A stretch of 64,000 nucleotides of DNA. Source: Hamadaea flava (GTDB taxonomy: Bacteria; Actinomycetota; Actinomycetes; Mycobacteriales; Micromonosporaceae). The translations under genes and the position numbers were made by a program. Below are positions 1-7,701 of this stretch, one piece after another. Below the pieces are notes generated by a model, which searched no databases, was not told the DNA's origin, and saw only the letters and a list, made by a program, of their open reading frames with translations. The stretch lies in contig NZ_JAMZDZ010000001.1 of assembly GCF_024172085.1 (NCBI RefSeq), positions 7,192,001 to 7,256,000 on the forward strand, written 5' to 3'. Every line of letters begins with the position of its first letter. The stretch's first letter is position 1.

Positions 1-1
1 C

Positions 2-880
2 ACCCGTAGTTCCGCCGGGGTCTACTCGGTGCGGTTCGCCGGGATGGCCGTCGGCGGGGGAGTCGCCCAGGTCCGCCCGTACGGCTCGGGCAATACAGCG
101 ATCTGCACGCTCGCGAGCTGGCTGGCGATCGGTGCCGACGAGGTCCTCAGCGTCCGCTGCTTCACCGCCGCCGGGGTGCCGGCCGACTCGTACTTCGTCG
201 CGCACTTCACCAACCGGACCGCGGCGTACGGGACGTTCGCGTACTTCTGGGCGCACGACGCGTACTCCGCGACGCCGTACACGCCGAGCACCGCGTACTC
301 CTACGACTCCACCGGCGGGTCGCCGCTGGCGTGGCGGCAGTCGCAAGGCGTGTACATGGTGCAGATCCCGACCGTCGACGCGCACTATCCGGCCGACAAC
401 GACGACGGGCACTACCAGATCACCGCGTACGGGACGACCGCGGTGCGCTGCGAGGTCCACGGCGAGAACGACGAGACGCCCACCCCGATCGGCGTCTTCT
501 GCGTCGACGCCAACGGCAACCCCGCCGACACGCGCTTCTCGGTCAGCTACTCGCGCGGGGTCAACGTCCTGGGCACGACGACCACGCGCGGCAACGCGTA
601 CTTCCGGCATTCCTGGGGCGATCCCGCCTCGTACTACGCGACGGGCTTCTGGAACACCGGCGGCACGCCCACGGTCACCTACCTCGCCGTCGGCCGCTAC
701 CGGGTCACCTTCCCCGGCCTTTCCATTCCCTACGGGTACGCCCAGAGCGGCTCGCGGGGCGATCCGTCCACGTACTGCGCGACCGCGTACTGGGGGTCCA
801 ATGCCGTGACGGTGAACTGCTACAACAACGTCACCGACACGTACGCCGACTCGGACTTCACCGTGGCGTTCACCAGTTGA
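2..880 (+). CDS. Secreted-type Cys-pair repeat protein, 5' end missing
   Basis: The frame is open to the left edge of the window, so the N-terminus and any signal peptide are missing; the GTG at 29 is probably internal. About 292 residues remain and read as roughly three tandem modules of about 110 residues. Each starts with a G-x-Y-x-V strand, runs through an Ala/Tyr/Gly-rich stretch, and has two Cys about 20-25 residues apart (AIC/RCF, RCE/VFC, TYC/VNC). After these comes a PAD-S/T-x-F-x-V strand; the last module ends the protein. Paired Cys and beta-strand periodicity suggest disulfide-bonded extracellular beta domains (inference). I do not recognise a named family. It lies 57 bp upstream of the AAA+ gene and is probably transcribed separately. 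Confidence 0.7.
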   Translation, partial: TRSSAGVYSVRFAGMAVGGGVAQVRPYGSGNTAICTLASWLAIGADEVLSVRCFTAAGVPADSYFVAHFTNRTAAYGTFAYFWAHDAYSATPYTPSTAYSYDSTGGSPLAWRQSQGVYMVQIPTVDAHYPADNDDGHYQITAYGTTAVRCEVHGENDETPTPIGVFCVDANGNPADTRFSVSYSRGVNVLGTTTTRGNAYFRHSWGDPASYYATGFWNTGGTPTVTYLAVGRYRVTFPGLSIPYGYAQSGSRGDPSTYCATAYWGSNAVTVNCYNNVTDTYADSDFTVAFTS

Positions 881-937
881 CGAGGTATTAAGCGCTCAGC
901 GAACGCCGCCGGGTGAAGATCGCGCTAGCGTCGAACG

Positions 938-2356
938 GTGACGAACACACCGGAAGGTCTCCCGCGGACGCTGGGCGAGCTGCGCGCCGCCGGCCACCGC
1001 TATCGCACCGTCAAGGAGGAGCTCCGGGAGAACCTGCTGGCCCGGATGCGCTCGGGTGAGCAGCGGTTCCCGGGGATCGTCGGCTACGACGACACCGTGC
1101 TGCCCGAGGTCGAGCGGGCGCTGCTGGCCGGGCACGACATGGTGCTGCTCGGCGAGCGCGGCCAGGGCAAGACCCGGCTCATCCGTACGCTGATCGAACT
1201 GCTCGACGAGTGGACGCCGGTGATCGCCGGCTCCGAGCTGAACGAGCACCCGATGCACCCGATCAGCCCCGGGTCGGTGCGGCTGGCCGAGGAGTTCGGC
1301 GACGCGCTGCGCGTGACCTGGCTGCACCGGTCGCAGCGCTACGGCGAGAAGCTGGCCACCCCGGACACCAGCGTCGGCGACCTGATCGGCGACGTCGACC
1401 CGATCCGCATCGCCCAGGGGCGTACGCTCGGCGACCCGGAGACCATCCATTTCGGACTCGTGCCGCGTACCAATCGGGGCGTCTTCGCCGTGAACGAACT
1501 GCCCGACCTGGCCGAGCGAATCCAGGTGTCGCTGCTGAACGTGCTCGAAGAGCGGGACGTACAGATCCGTGGCTACCAGCTGCGGCTGCCGCTGGACCTG
1601 TTCCTGGTGGCCAGCGCGAACCCCGAGGACTACACCAACCGGGGCCGGATCATCACCCCGCTGAAGGACCGCTTCGGCGCCGAGATCCGTACGCACTACC
1701 CGATCGACCTGGAGCTGGAGCTGGACCTGATCCGGCAGGAGGCGGCCCTGGTCGCGCCGGTGCCCGAGCACGTGCTGGAGGTGCTGGCGCGGTTCGCCCG
1801 CAACGTCCGCGAGTCGCCGTCGGTCGACCAGCGCTCCGGCGTCTCCGCGCGGTTCGCGATCGCCGCGGCCGAGACGGTCGCCGCGTCGGCGCTGCGTCGC
1901 GCTGGGCTGCTGGGCGAGGCCGAGCCGGTGGCGCGCATCGGCGACACCGTGTCGGTGACCAGCACGCTGCGTGGCAAGGTCGAGTTCGAGAGCGGTGAGG
2001 AGGGTCGCGAGTCTGAGATCCTCGCCCACCTGCTGCGGGCGGCGACCGCCGAGACGTTCCGGGCGCACCTGGCCGGGCTCGACCTGTCCGGGTTCACCGC
2101 CCTGGTCGCCGAGGGTGGCGTGATCGAGACCGGTGACCTGGTCGCGGCCGATGATCTGCTGCGGCAGGTCGGCACGGTGCCGGGGCTGGCCAAGGCGCTG
2201 GAACGGCTGGGACTGGGCGACGGTCCGTCGCGTAGCGAGGCCGCCGCCGGGGTCGAGTTCGTGCTGGAGGGTCTGCACCTGACGCGGCGGCTGGCCAAGG
2301 ATCTGACCGACGACGGGCGCGCCCGCTACCGGGGCGCCGAGCGCGGGCGCGGCTGA
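938..2356 (+). CDS. ChlI/MoxR-like AAA+ ATPase (first MoxR-VWA pair)
   Basis: 472-aa AAA+ ATPase of the magnesium-chelatase-I-like group. Walker A is GERGQGKT near residue 72. The Walker B position reads FAVNELPDL near residue 185, with Asn where most family members have Asp, so ATP hydrolysis may be altered or this may be a subfamily trait. A sensor-1-like ASANPEDYTNRGR follows. The GTG start at 938 gives a normal family length. The stop is 2 bp before the ATG of the VWA gene, so the two are an operon. Such pairs act as ATP-driven cofactor-insertion or complex-remodelling machines; the substrate cannot be told here. It could be mis-annotated as a sigma-54 activator, but the GAFTGA loop is absent. 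Confidence 0.88.
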   Translation: MTNTPEGLPRTLGELRAAGHRYRTVKEELRENLLARMRSGEQRFPGIVGYDDTVLPEVERALLAGHDMVLLGERGQGKTRLIRTLIELLDEWTPVIAGSELNEHPMHPISPGSVRLAEEFGDALRVTWLHRSQRYGEKLATPDTSVGDLIGDVDPIRIAQGRTLGDPETIHFGLVPRTNRGVFAVNELPDLAERIQVSLLNVLEERDVQIRGYQLRLPLDLFLVASANPEDYTNRGRIITPLKDRFGAEIRTHYPIDLELELDLIRQEAALVAPVPEHVLEVLARFARNVRESPSVDQRSGVSARFAIAAAETVAASALRRAGLLGEAEPVARIGDTVSVTSTLRGKVEFESGEEGRESEILAHLLRAATAETFRAHLAGLDLSGFTALVAEGGVIETGDLVAADDLLRQVGTVPGLAKALERLGLGDGPSRSEAAAGVEFVLEGLHLTRRLAKDLTDDGRARYRGAERGRG

Positions 2357-2358
2357 CC

Positions 2359-4335
2359 ATGGCCGACGGCAACAAGGCGGGCGGCAACCGGTTCCGCTAC
2401 GGCCTGTGGCGCGGCGGCCCCGATCCGCTGGCCCCGCCGTACGACGTGCGGGCGGCGGTCGACGAGGTCGGCGCGGACGTGCTGAGCGGCGGCAGCCTCC
2501 GCGAGGCGCTGCGCGACCTGCTGCGGCGCGGTCCGTCCGGGCGTGGCGGGCTCGACGACCTGTCGGCGCGCGCCCGGCGGATGCGTCTGGAGGCGATGCG
2601 GCGCGGTTCGCTCGACGGGACGGTGACCCGCTCGCAGGCGCTGCTGGATCAGGCGCTGGCGGCCGAGCGGGACGAGCTGGCCGGGCGCGACGACGACGCG
2701 GCCCGGTTCGCTGAGGCCACTTTGGACAGCCTGCCGCGCTCCACCGCGCGGGCCGTCGAGGAGCTGTCCGGTTACGAATGGGCCAGCGAACAGGCCCGGC
2801 AGACGTACCAGCAGATCCTCGACGGACTGCGGCAGGAGGTGCTGGAGCAGCGCTTCAGCGGCCTGCGCGACGCGCTGGGCGCCACCGCGAACGATCCGGC
2901 GGCGCAGCAGCGGCTGGCCCGGATGATGAGCGACCTCAACGATCTGCTCGGGCGGCACGCCCGGGGTGAGGACACGCAGGACGCGTTCGCCGCGTTCATG
3001 CGGGAGCATGGGGAGTTCTTCCCGGAGCAGCCCGGTTCGGTCGAGGAGCTGATCGACGCGCTGGCCCGCCGGGCCGCCGCGGGGGAGCAGCTCATGCGGT
3101 CGCTGTCGGCGAGCCAGCGTGCCGAGCTGGAAGGGCTCATGGATCAGGCGCTGGCCGGTTCCGGGCTGGCCGGGCAGATGGCGGAGCTGACGGCCAACCT
3201 GCGGGCGCTGCGACCCGACCTGCCGTGGGACCGCCAGTCCCGCGTACGCGGGCAGGAGCCGCTCGGCTACGGCGAGGCGACCGGCGCCCTCGGCGAGATC
3301 GCCGACCTCGACGAGCTGATCGAACAGCTGGCCCAGGAGCATCCGGGGGCGACCCTGGACGACGTGGACGTCGAGGCGGTCGAGCGGAACCTGGGCCGCG
3401 CCGCCGCCGACGACGTACGCCGCCTGCGGGAGCTGGAGCGGGAACTGCGCCGGCAGGGCTGGGTCACCCGGGGCGCCGACGGGCTCACGTTGAGCCCCAA
3501 GGCTTTGCGGCGACTCGGGGGCACCGCGTTGCGCCGCGTGTTCGCCGATCTGGCCGAAGGCCGGCGGGGCCAGCACGACCTGCGGGACGCGGGCGCTGCG
3601 GGCGAGGTGACCGGGGCGTCGCGGCTGTGGGCGTACGGGGATGAGCAGCCCTTGGACGTGGTGCGGACGGTGACCCGGGCGGTGACCCGCCGTGGCGCGG
3701 GTGTCCCCGTGACCTTGCAGGTGGACGACTTCGAGGTGGCCGAGACCGAGCGGCGGGCGTCGGCGGCGGTGGCGTTGTGCGTCGACCTGTCGTTCTCGAT
3801 GATGGCCGACGGCCGGTGGGGGCCGATGAAGCAGACCGCGCTGGCGCTGTCACATCTGGTGGCCACGCGGTTCCCGCAGGACGCGCTGCAGATCGTCGGG
3901 TTCAGCCGGGTGGCCGGGGTGCTGTCGCAGCAGGAGCTGGCGGCGGTCGAGCCGGACTTCGTCCAGGGCACCAACCTGCAGCACGCGTTGCGGCTGGCGG
4001 CGCGGCATCTGCACCGCCATCCGGGGTTCGAGCCGGTGGTCCTGATCATCACCGACGGCGAGCCGACGGCGCACCTGGACACCGACGGCGAGGCGGTGTT
4101 CTCGTGGCCGCCGATGCACGAGACGGTGCAGGCGACGGTGGCCGAAGTGGACGGTCTGACCCGCTCGGGCGCCACGCTGAACTTCTTCATGCTGGGCGAG
4201 GACCCCGGGCTGCGGCGGTTCGTCGACGCGGTGGCGCGGCGCAACGGCGGGCGGGTCTTCACCCCGGAGGCGGAGGAGCTGGGCCGATACGTAGTCTCGG
4301 ACTACCTGCGGGCGCGGCGCGGCCGGCGGGGCTGA
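2359..4335 (+). CDS. VWA-domain protein, partner of upstream AAA+ ATPase
   Basis: 658-aa cytosolic protein. The N-terminal about 450 residues are Arg/Glu/Ala-rich and helical (coiled-coil-like). The C-terminal about 200 residues form a von Willebrand A domain with a complete MIDAS: DLSFS near residue 476, a Thr in QGTN, and Asp in IITDGEPT. No signal peptide or membrane segment is seen. The layout (helical arm plus C-terminal VWA) matches ChlD/ViaA-like partners of MoxR ATPases, where Mg-dependent VWA binding couples the ATPase to a client. The ATG at 2359 lies 2 bp after the ATPase stop, implying translational coupling. A perfect hairpin at 4350-4375 follows the stop codon. Confidence 0.88.
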   Translation: MADGNKAGGNRFRYGLWRGGPDPLAPPYDVRAAVDEVGADVLSGGSLREALRDLLRRGPSGRGGLDDLSARARRMRLEAMRRGSLDGTVTRSQALLDQALAAERDELAGRDDDAARFAEATLDSLPRSTARAVEELSGYEWASEQARQTYQQILDGLRQEVLEQRFSGLRDALGATANDPAAQQRLARMMSDLNDLLGRHARGEDTQDAFAAFMREHGEFFPEQPGSVEELIDALARRAAAGEQLMRSLSASQRAELEGLMDQALAGSGLAGQMAELTANLRALRPDLPWDRQSRVRGQEPLGYGEATGALGEIADLDELIEQLAQEHPGATLDDVDVEAVERNLGRAAADDVRRLRELERELRRQGWVTRGADGLTLSPKALRRLGGTALRRVFADLAEGRRGQHDLRDAGAAGEVTGASRLWAYGDEQPLDVVRTVTRAVTRRGAGVPVTLQVDDFEVAETERRASAAVALCVDLSFSMMADGRWGPMKQTALALSHLVATRFPQDALQIVGFSRVAGVLSQQELAAVEPDFVQGTNLQHALRLAARHLHRHPGFEPVVLIITDGEPTAHLDTDGEAVFSWPPMHETVQATVAEVDGLTRSGATLNFFMLGEDPGLRRFVDAVARRNGGRVFTPEAEELGRYVVSDYLRARRGRRG

Positions 4336-4341
4336 CGGCGG

Positions 4342-4400
4342 TAGGTATACCTAGATCGCGGTGAGCCGATCTAGGTAGCTCGGCCCGACCAAGATAGGTA
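4342..4400 (+). promoter_or_regulatory. Hairpin and triple TAGGTA motif upstream of small ORF
   Basis: Directly after the VWA stop codon lie TAGGTATACCTA (4342-4353, perfect palindrome) and a 9-bp perfect inverted repeat CCTAGATCG/CGATCTAGG (4350-4358 and 4367-4375, 8-nt loop). TAGGTA occurs three times (4342, 4372, 4395). The region is AT-richer than its surroundings. It may combine a terminator for the VWA operon with an operator/promoter for the 48-aa gene at 4492. No T-run follows the stem, so the terminator role is uncertain. Confidence 0.45.
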
Positions 4401-4491
4401 ATCGCTCCTGATGGCCTATGCCCCTTACTCAGGCAACATATTCCTTGTCGAAAGAAGAAGCAAGACCTGGCACCACGACAAGGAGTCCACA

Positions 4492-4638
4492 ATGTTCACC
4501 TCGCCGCAGACAGTCCTCGAACTCGCGAAGCTCCACCACCAGGAACTCGTGGCCGAGGCGCAGCGCAACCGCCTGTCCGCCCGCGTACGCAGAGCCGCTC
4601 GCCAGCGCTCCGCTCGCGCGCATAGTCAGACGGTCTGA
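4492..4638 (+). CDS. Small conserved-type actinobacterial protein (48 aa)
   Basis: A 48-aa ORF whose ATG at 4492 is preceded by AAGGAG at the correct spacing; in-frame upstream starts lack a ribosome site. The first half has a predicted amphipathic helix (LELAKLHHQELVAEAQ), the second half is Arg-rich and basic (RLSARVRRAARQRSARA). Short proteins with an ELA..RH..L..EA helix followed by a basic tail are common in actinobacteria, but their role is not known to me. Its 3' end overlaps the convergent gene by 13 bp inside a GTCAGAC/GTCTGAC inverted repeat. Transcription probably starts in the TAGGTA-containing region just upstream. Confidence 0.6.
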   Translation: MFTSPQTVLELAKLHHQELVAEAQRNRLSARVRRAARQRSARAHSQTV

Positions 4639-4991
4639 CCCTGAACTGAGCGGGCCGCTCCGGATTCGTCCGGGGCGGCCCGCTTCTGGTATCCCGACCA
4701 CCACGCCTCGGCGGCTTCGGCCAGCGACGGCGTCGGCGCGGTGACCCGCTGCTGATCGAGCGAGCCGAGCCAGCGGCCGAGCAGGTCGGCGATGGTGCCC
4801 CGGTCCTGCGCGGCGACCGCCGGCCGCGTGGCGAAGTAGGCGATCAGCTCCGCGCCGTGCGGGTTGTCCGCGTCGCAGCGGGGGCACAGGCCGACGCTGC
4901 GGCCCGCCGACGTGATCCGGGCGGTGAGGCAGAGCCGCTCCCCGCAGAGGTCGCATCGCCCACCCGCTACGCTCACCTGCACCGAGGTCAT
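4626..4991 (-). CDS. Small zinc-ribbon protein, DUF6300-like
   Basis: 121-aa protein with two Cys pairs, CDLCGERLC near residues 13-21 and CPRCD near 36-40, which fit a zinc ribbon. The remainder is helical and ends WWSGYQKR followed by a polar tail. The CxxC...CPxCD layout and length resemble DUF6300 proteins of actinobacteria (from memory; moderate confidence). Function unknown. The ATG at 4991 has GGGAG just upstream. A 14-bp-arm GC hairpin (4650-4683) lies inside its 3' coding part and could terminate transcription of the opposing small gene. The SDR gene upstream is on the same strand, separated by a hairpin at 5010-5028. Confidence 0.6.
   Translation of the reverse strand: MTSVQVSVAGGRCDLCGERLCLTARITSAGRSVGLCPRCDADNPHGAELIAYFATRPAVAAQDRGTIADLLGRWLGSLDQQRVTAPTPSLAEAAEAWWSGYQKRAAPDESGAARSVQGQTV
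4650..4683. terminator. Strong GC hairpin at convergent gene ends
   Basis: Inverted repeat GCGGGCCGC/GCGGCCCGC (4650-4658 and 4675-4683), extended inward by CCGG pairs around an ATTCGT loop. It lies just past the stop of the 48-aa gene and within the 3' coding part of the zinc-ribbon gene. It has no T-tract, so it is a plausible rather than certain terminator. Confidence 0.4.
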
Positions 4992-5009
4992 CTCACTCCC
5001 GCCCGCGTC

Positions 5010-5028
5010 ATCCGCAAATGCTGCGGAA
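5010..5028 (-). terminator. Hairpin after SDR gene
   Basis: TCCGCA/TGCGGA stem (5011-5016 and 5022-5027) with a 5-nt loop, between the stop of the SDR gene at 5055 and the start of the zinc-ribbon gene at 4991. It is probably a short terminator or attenuator for minus-strand transcription. Confidence 0.3.
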
Positions 5029-5054
5029 TGACCTTATCCTTCGGCGGGGCCAGG

Positions 5055-5993
5055 TCAGCTCAGGGTGTCGACCGACACCTGCCAGAGCCGCTGCGCGGCC
5101 TCCGGGTCGAGGGCGTACGCGGCCACGCCGACGCGCGTGCCCGGCTGGTTGGGCTCGGCCTCGGTGCAGTTCTCGAAGTAACGCCCGCCGATCCCGTCGA
5201 GCAGCGGCGAGGCCGCGAGCAGCACAGACGTGGCCGCGCCCTGCTCGGTGGTCTTCCACTGCAGCGGGCCGGTCCCGCCGCTGCGGGCCCGCATCGCCAT
5301 CAGATCTTCCTCGGTGACGTGGCGCTGCAGGTTGGTCCGGATCGCTCCGGGCATCAGCGAGTTGGCGTAGATCCCGTCGTCGGCCCAGCGGCCGGTCAGC
5401 TCCAGCGCGAACAGGATGTTGGCCGTCTTGGACTGCCCGTACGCCTGCCACGGGTCGTAGGGGCGTCGCTCGAAGTGGATGTCGTCGAACACGACCGGCG
5501 AGTTGAGGTGACCGGCCGAGCTGACCGAGACGACCCGGGCGCCACCGGCGGCGGCCAGTGCCCGGTGCAGTCCGGTGGTCAGCGCGAAGTGGCCGAGGTG
5601 GTTCGTGGCGAACTGCAGTTCCCAGCCCTGCGGCGTACGCGTCAGCGGCGAAGCCATCACGCCGGCGTTGTTCACCAGCACGTGCAGCGGCCCTTCCCAG
5701 GTGGCGGCGAACCCGGTGGCGGACGCGGGGTCGGCCAGGTCGAGGTGGGCCACGTGGATGTGCTTGTTGCCGGTCGACGCGACGATGTCCTCAGCCGTAC
5801 GCGCTCCGGCCGCCAGGTCGCGGACGGCGAGGGTGACCTCGGCGCCCGCACCGGCCAGCGCGCGTGCGGTCTCGACGCCGATGCCGGAGGCGCCACCGGT
5901 GACGATCGCGCGGCGGCCGCCGAGGTCGACGCCCGCGATGACCTCGGCGGCCGTCGACGTCGCACCGAACGGTGTGGTGATCCTGGTGCTCAT
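5055..5993 (-). CDS. Short-chain dehydrogenase/reductase
   Basis: About 312-aa classical/extended SDR oxidoreductase. It carries the cofactor-binding TGGASGIG motif near residue 34, the NNAG motif (VLVNNAGVM), and an active-site YGQSK with an upstream catalytic Ser (SVSSAGH). It is probably NADP(H)-dependent, since a basic residue (AVRD) follows the second beta strand where NAD-binding forms have an acid. Family members close to retinol-dehydrogenase/WWOX-like SDRs share this length. I prefer the ATG at 5993 because GGAG lies 7-8 nt upstream; the ATG at 6003-6005 overlaps that ribosome site. It is divergent from the TetR gene at 6089 across two palindromes and so is probably that regulator's target. 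Substrate unknown. Confidence 0.9.
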   Translation of the reverse strand: MSTRITTPFGATSTAAEVIAGVDLGGRRAIVTGGASGIGVETARALAGAGAEVTLAVRDLAAGARTAEDIVASTGNKHIHVAHLDLADPASATGFAATWEGPLHVLVNNAGVMASPLTRTPQGWELQFATNHLGHFALTTGLHRALAAAGGARVVSVSSAGHLNSPVVFDDIHFERRPYDPWQAYGQSKTANILFALELTGRWADDGIYANSLMPGAIRTNLQRHVTEEDLMAMRARSGGTGPLQWKTTEQGAATSVLLAASPLLDGIGGRYFENCTEAEPNQPGTRVGVAAYALDPEAAQRLWQVSVDTLS

Positions 5994-6025
5994 GTTCTGC
6001 TCCATCCCGCTACACTCGCACTAAG

Positions 6026-6039
6026 CGGAGGTTCCTCCG
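6026..6039. promoter_or_regulatory. TetR operator candidate 1
   Basis: CGGAGG-TT-CCTCCG inverted repeat in the SDR/TetR divergent intergenic region, 33 bp from the SDR start. It shares the CGGAGG half-site with the perfect palindrome at 6056-6075, so both probably bind the adjacent TetR protein. Confidence 0.6.
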
Positions 6040-6055
6040 TTACGTTGCCGACTCT

Positions 6056-6075
6056 AACCGGAGGGCCCTCCGGTT
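6056..6075. promoter_or_regulatory. TetR operator candidate 2 (perfect 20-bp palindrome)
   Basis: AACCGGAGGGCCCTCCGGTT is a perfect 20-bp palindrome ending 13 bp before the TetR start at 6089. The position implies autoregulation plus repression of the divergent SDR gene. Confidence 0.7.
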
Positions 6076-6088
6076 GCCAGGGGATCCG

Positions 6089-6637
6089 ATGCGCGCAGAC
6101 GCCCAGCGCAACCGCGACCGGCTGCTGACCGTGGCCGTCGAGGCGTTCACCGGCCCCGACGGCGGCGATGTGACGCTCGACTCCATCGCCAAGCAGGCCG
6201 GCGTCGGCATCGGCACGCTCTACCGGCACTTTCCCACGCGAGAGGCGCTCGTCGAGGCGGCGTACCGCAATGAGCTGGAGAAACTCTGCGAATCCGCGCC
6301 CGAGCTGCTGACTGAGCGGCCGCCCGCGGACGCTCTGCGGGACTGGATGGATCACTTCGTCGACTACATGACCACCAAACGGGGCATGGCCGACGCGCTC
6401 AAGGCGGTCATCGCGTCCGGCGGCAACCCGTACGAGCACAGCCGGGCGAAGCTGCTGGCGGCGCTGTCCACGCTGCTGACCGTCGGCGGGGCCGACGGCA
6501 CGCTGCGATCCGACGTCGCCGTCGAGGACGTCTTCGCCGGACTCGGCGGTGTCACCATGATCGCCGGGGAGCCGGCGCAACGAGAGCAGGCCGGACGGCT
6601 GCTCGACCTACTGCTGGACGGCCTGCGCTCCCGCTGA
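6089..6637 (+). CDS. TetR-family regulator (likely controls the SDR gene)
   Basis: 182-aa TetR/AcrR regulator. The N-terminal helix-turn-helix spans about residues 20-60 (VTLDSIAKQAGVGIGTLYRHFPTREAL), followed by the usual all-helical ligand domain ending GRLLDLLLDGLR. The ATG at 6089 preceded by AGGGGA is preferred over an in-frame TTG at 6074, which lies inside the operator palindrome. It is divergent from the SDR gene, and both palindromes lie between them. It probably senses the SDR substrate or a related small molecule and derepresses the SDR gene (inference). The gene ends in a hairpin-rich spacer facing the deaminase-like gene. Confidence 0.9.
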   Translation: MRADAQRNRDRLLTVAVEAFTGPDGGDVTLDSIAKQAGVGIGTLYRHFPTREALVEAAYRNELEKLCESAPELLTERPPADALRDWMDHFVDYMTTKRGMADALKAVIASGGNPYEHSRAKLLAALSTLLTVGGADGTLRSDVAVEDVFAGLGGVTMIAGEPAQREQAGRLLDLLLDGLRSR

Positions 6638-6647
6638 GCCCAGCTGT

Positions 6648-6727
6648 ATCCCGCAGGCTTTCCCTGCGGATCACGGTTGTCCAGGCTTCCCGCGCCGCAG
6701 ATCACCTGCATAACCGTGATCTGCGGC
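6648..6727. terminator. Nested hairpins between convergent genes
   Basis: A 12-bp perfect stem GCCGCAGATCAC/GTGATCTGCGGC (6694-6705 and 6716-6727, 10-nt loop) follows a smaller CGCAGG/CCTGCG hairpin near 6653-6668. GATCACGGTT (6668-6677) can also pair with AACCGTGATC (6712-6721), so two mutually exclusive folds exist. Position between convergent genes argues for a bidirectional terminator. Confidence 0.6.
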
Positions 6728-6733
6728 GAACTG

Positions 6734-7693
6734 CTATGACGACAGCCAGCTGTCCACCTCGGCGAGCAGCTGGGTGCGTACCGGGGTGGGGGCGGCGGAG
6801 GCGGCGATCGACTGCCGAGCGAGCAGCGCGAGCGTGGCGTCGTCGAGGCCGAGCTGGCGGGCGATGGCGTACTGGGCGCTCAGGTCGGCGCCGAACAGCA
6901 GCGGATCGTCGGTGCCCAGCGCCACCGGCACGCCCGCCTCGATCAGCCGGGCGATCGGCAGCGTCGCCAGGTCGCCCACCCCGAGTGGCGGGTACGACGT
7001 CGGACACACCTCCAGCGTCACGCTCCGCTCCGCCAGCAGGGCCAGCGTGGCCGGGTCGGCGGCCGCCGTCAGCCCGTGGCCGATCCGGCTCGCGCCCAGC
7101 CGCTCGACGCACTCGCGTACGTGCCAGGCCGCCTCGTAGAACCCCGCATGCGGCACCGCGAGGAGCCCGGCGTCGGCGGCGACCCGGAACGCCTCGGCGA
7201 AATCCGCGACCCGGCCTCGACGTTCGTCATTGGACAGTCCGAAGCCCACGACACCGTGCGACTGGTACCGCGCGGCCAGCCGGGCGATCCGGGCGGCGGT
7301 CTGCGGCGTCCCGGCCCAGCTCGAGGCCAGCACGATCCCGGCCCGCCCGGCCGTGGCGGCCAGCGCGGTCTCCACGACCACCGCCTCGCCGCCCAGGCGC
7401 CGCGCGTACGAGGTGGGATCGATCTGGATCTCCACCCACGCCGCGCCGTCGCGCTCGCTGTCGGTGATCGTCTCGCGGATCACGCGCGAGACGTCCTCAG
7501 CGGTACGTACAGCGGAGCGGGCGATGTCGTACCGCTCCTGGAAGGTGTCCCACCCGTGGGTCACGCCGTCCGGAAGCGGGGGCGGCAGCCGCAGCCCGGC
7601 CCGTGCGGCCAGCTCGACGAGGGTGGCCGGGCGCATGGCGCCCGTCAGATGCAGATGCAGATTCGCCTTGGGCAGGCGCCGCAGGTCGCGCAT
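6734..7693 (-). CDS. Adenosine-deaminase-like metal hydrolase with altered active site
   Basis: 319-aa amidohydrolase of the adenosine/AMP deaminase family. Zn-site motifs are visible: NLHLHLTG (H-x-H) near residue 12, PHAG near 210, the RIGHGL His, and GTDDPLLFG near 280. The HAGE motif, whose Glu is the catalytic proton shuttle in the family, reads HAGF here, and the CPTSN motif reads CPTSY. Deaminase activity is therefore doubtful, or the substrate differs. The ATG at 7693 is at the conserved start of the fold (LPKANLHLHLTG). The TetR gene upstream on the same strand ends 8 bp before this start, so the two are probably co-transcribed. Confidence 0.82.
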   Translation of the reverse strand: MRDLRRLPKANLHLHLTGAMRPATLVELAARAGLRLPPPLPDGVTHGWDTFQERYDIARSAVRTAEDVSRVIRETITDSERDGAAWVEIQIDPTSYARRLGGEAVVVETALAATAGRAGIVLASSWAGTPQTAARIARLAARYQSHGVVGFGLSNDERRGRVADFAEAFRVAADAGLLAVPHAGFYEAAWHVRECVERLGASRIGHGLTAAADPATLALLAERSVTLEVCPTSYPPLGVGDLATLPIARLIEAGVPVALGTDDPLLFGADLSAQYAIARQLGLDDATLALLARQSIAASAAPTPVRTQLLAEVDSWLSS

Positions 7694-7701
7694 GACCGAC
7701 C

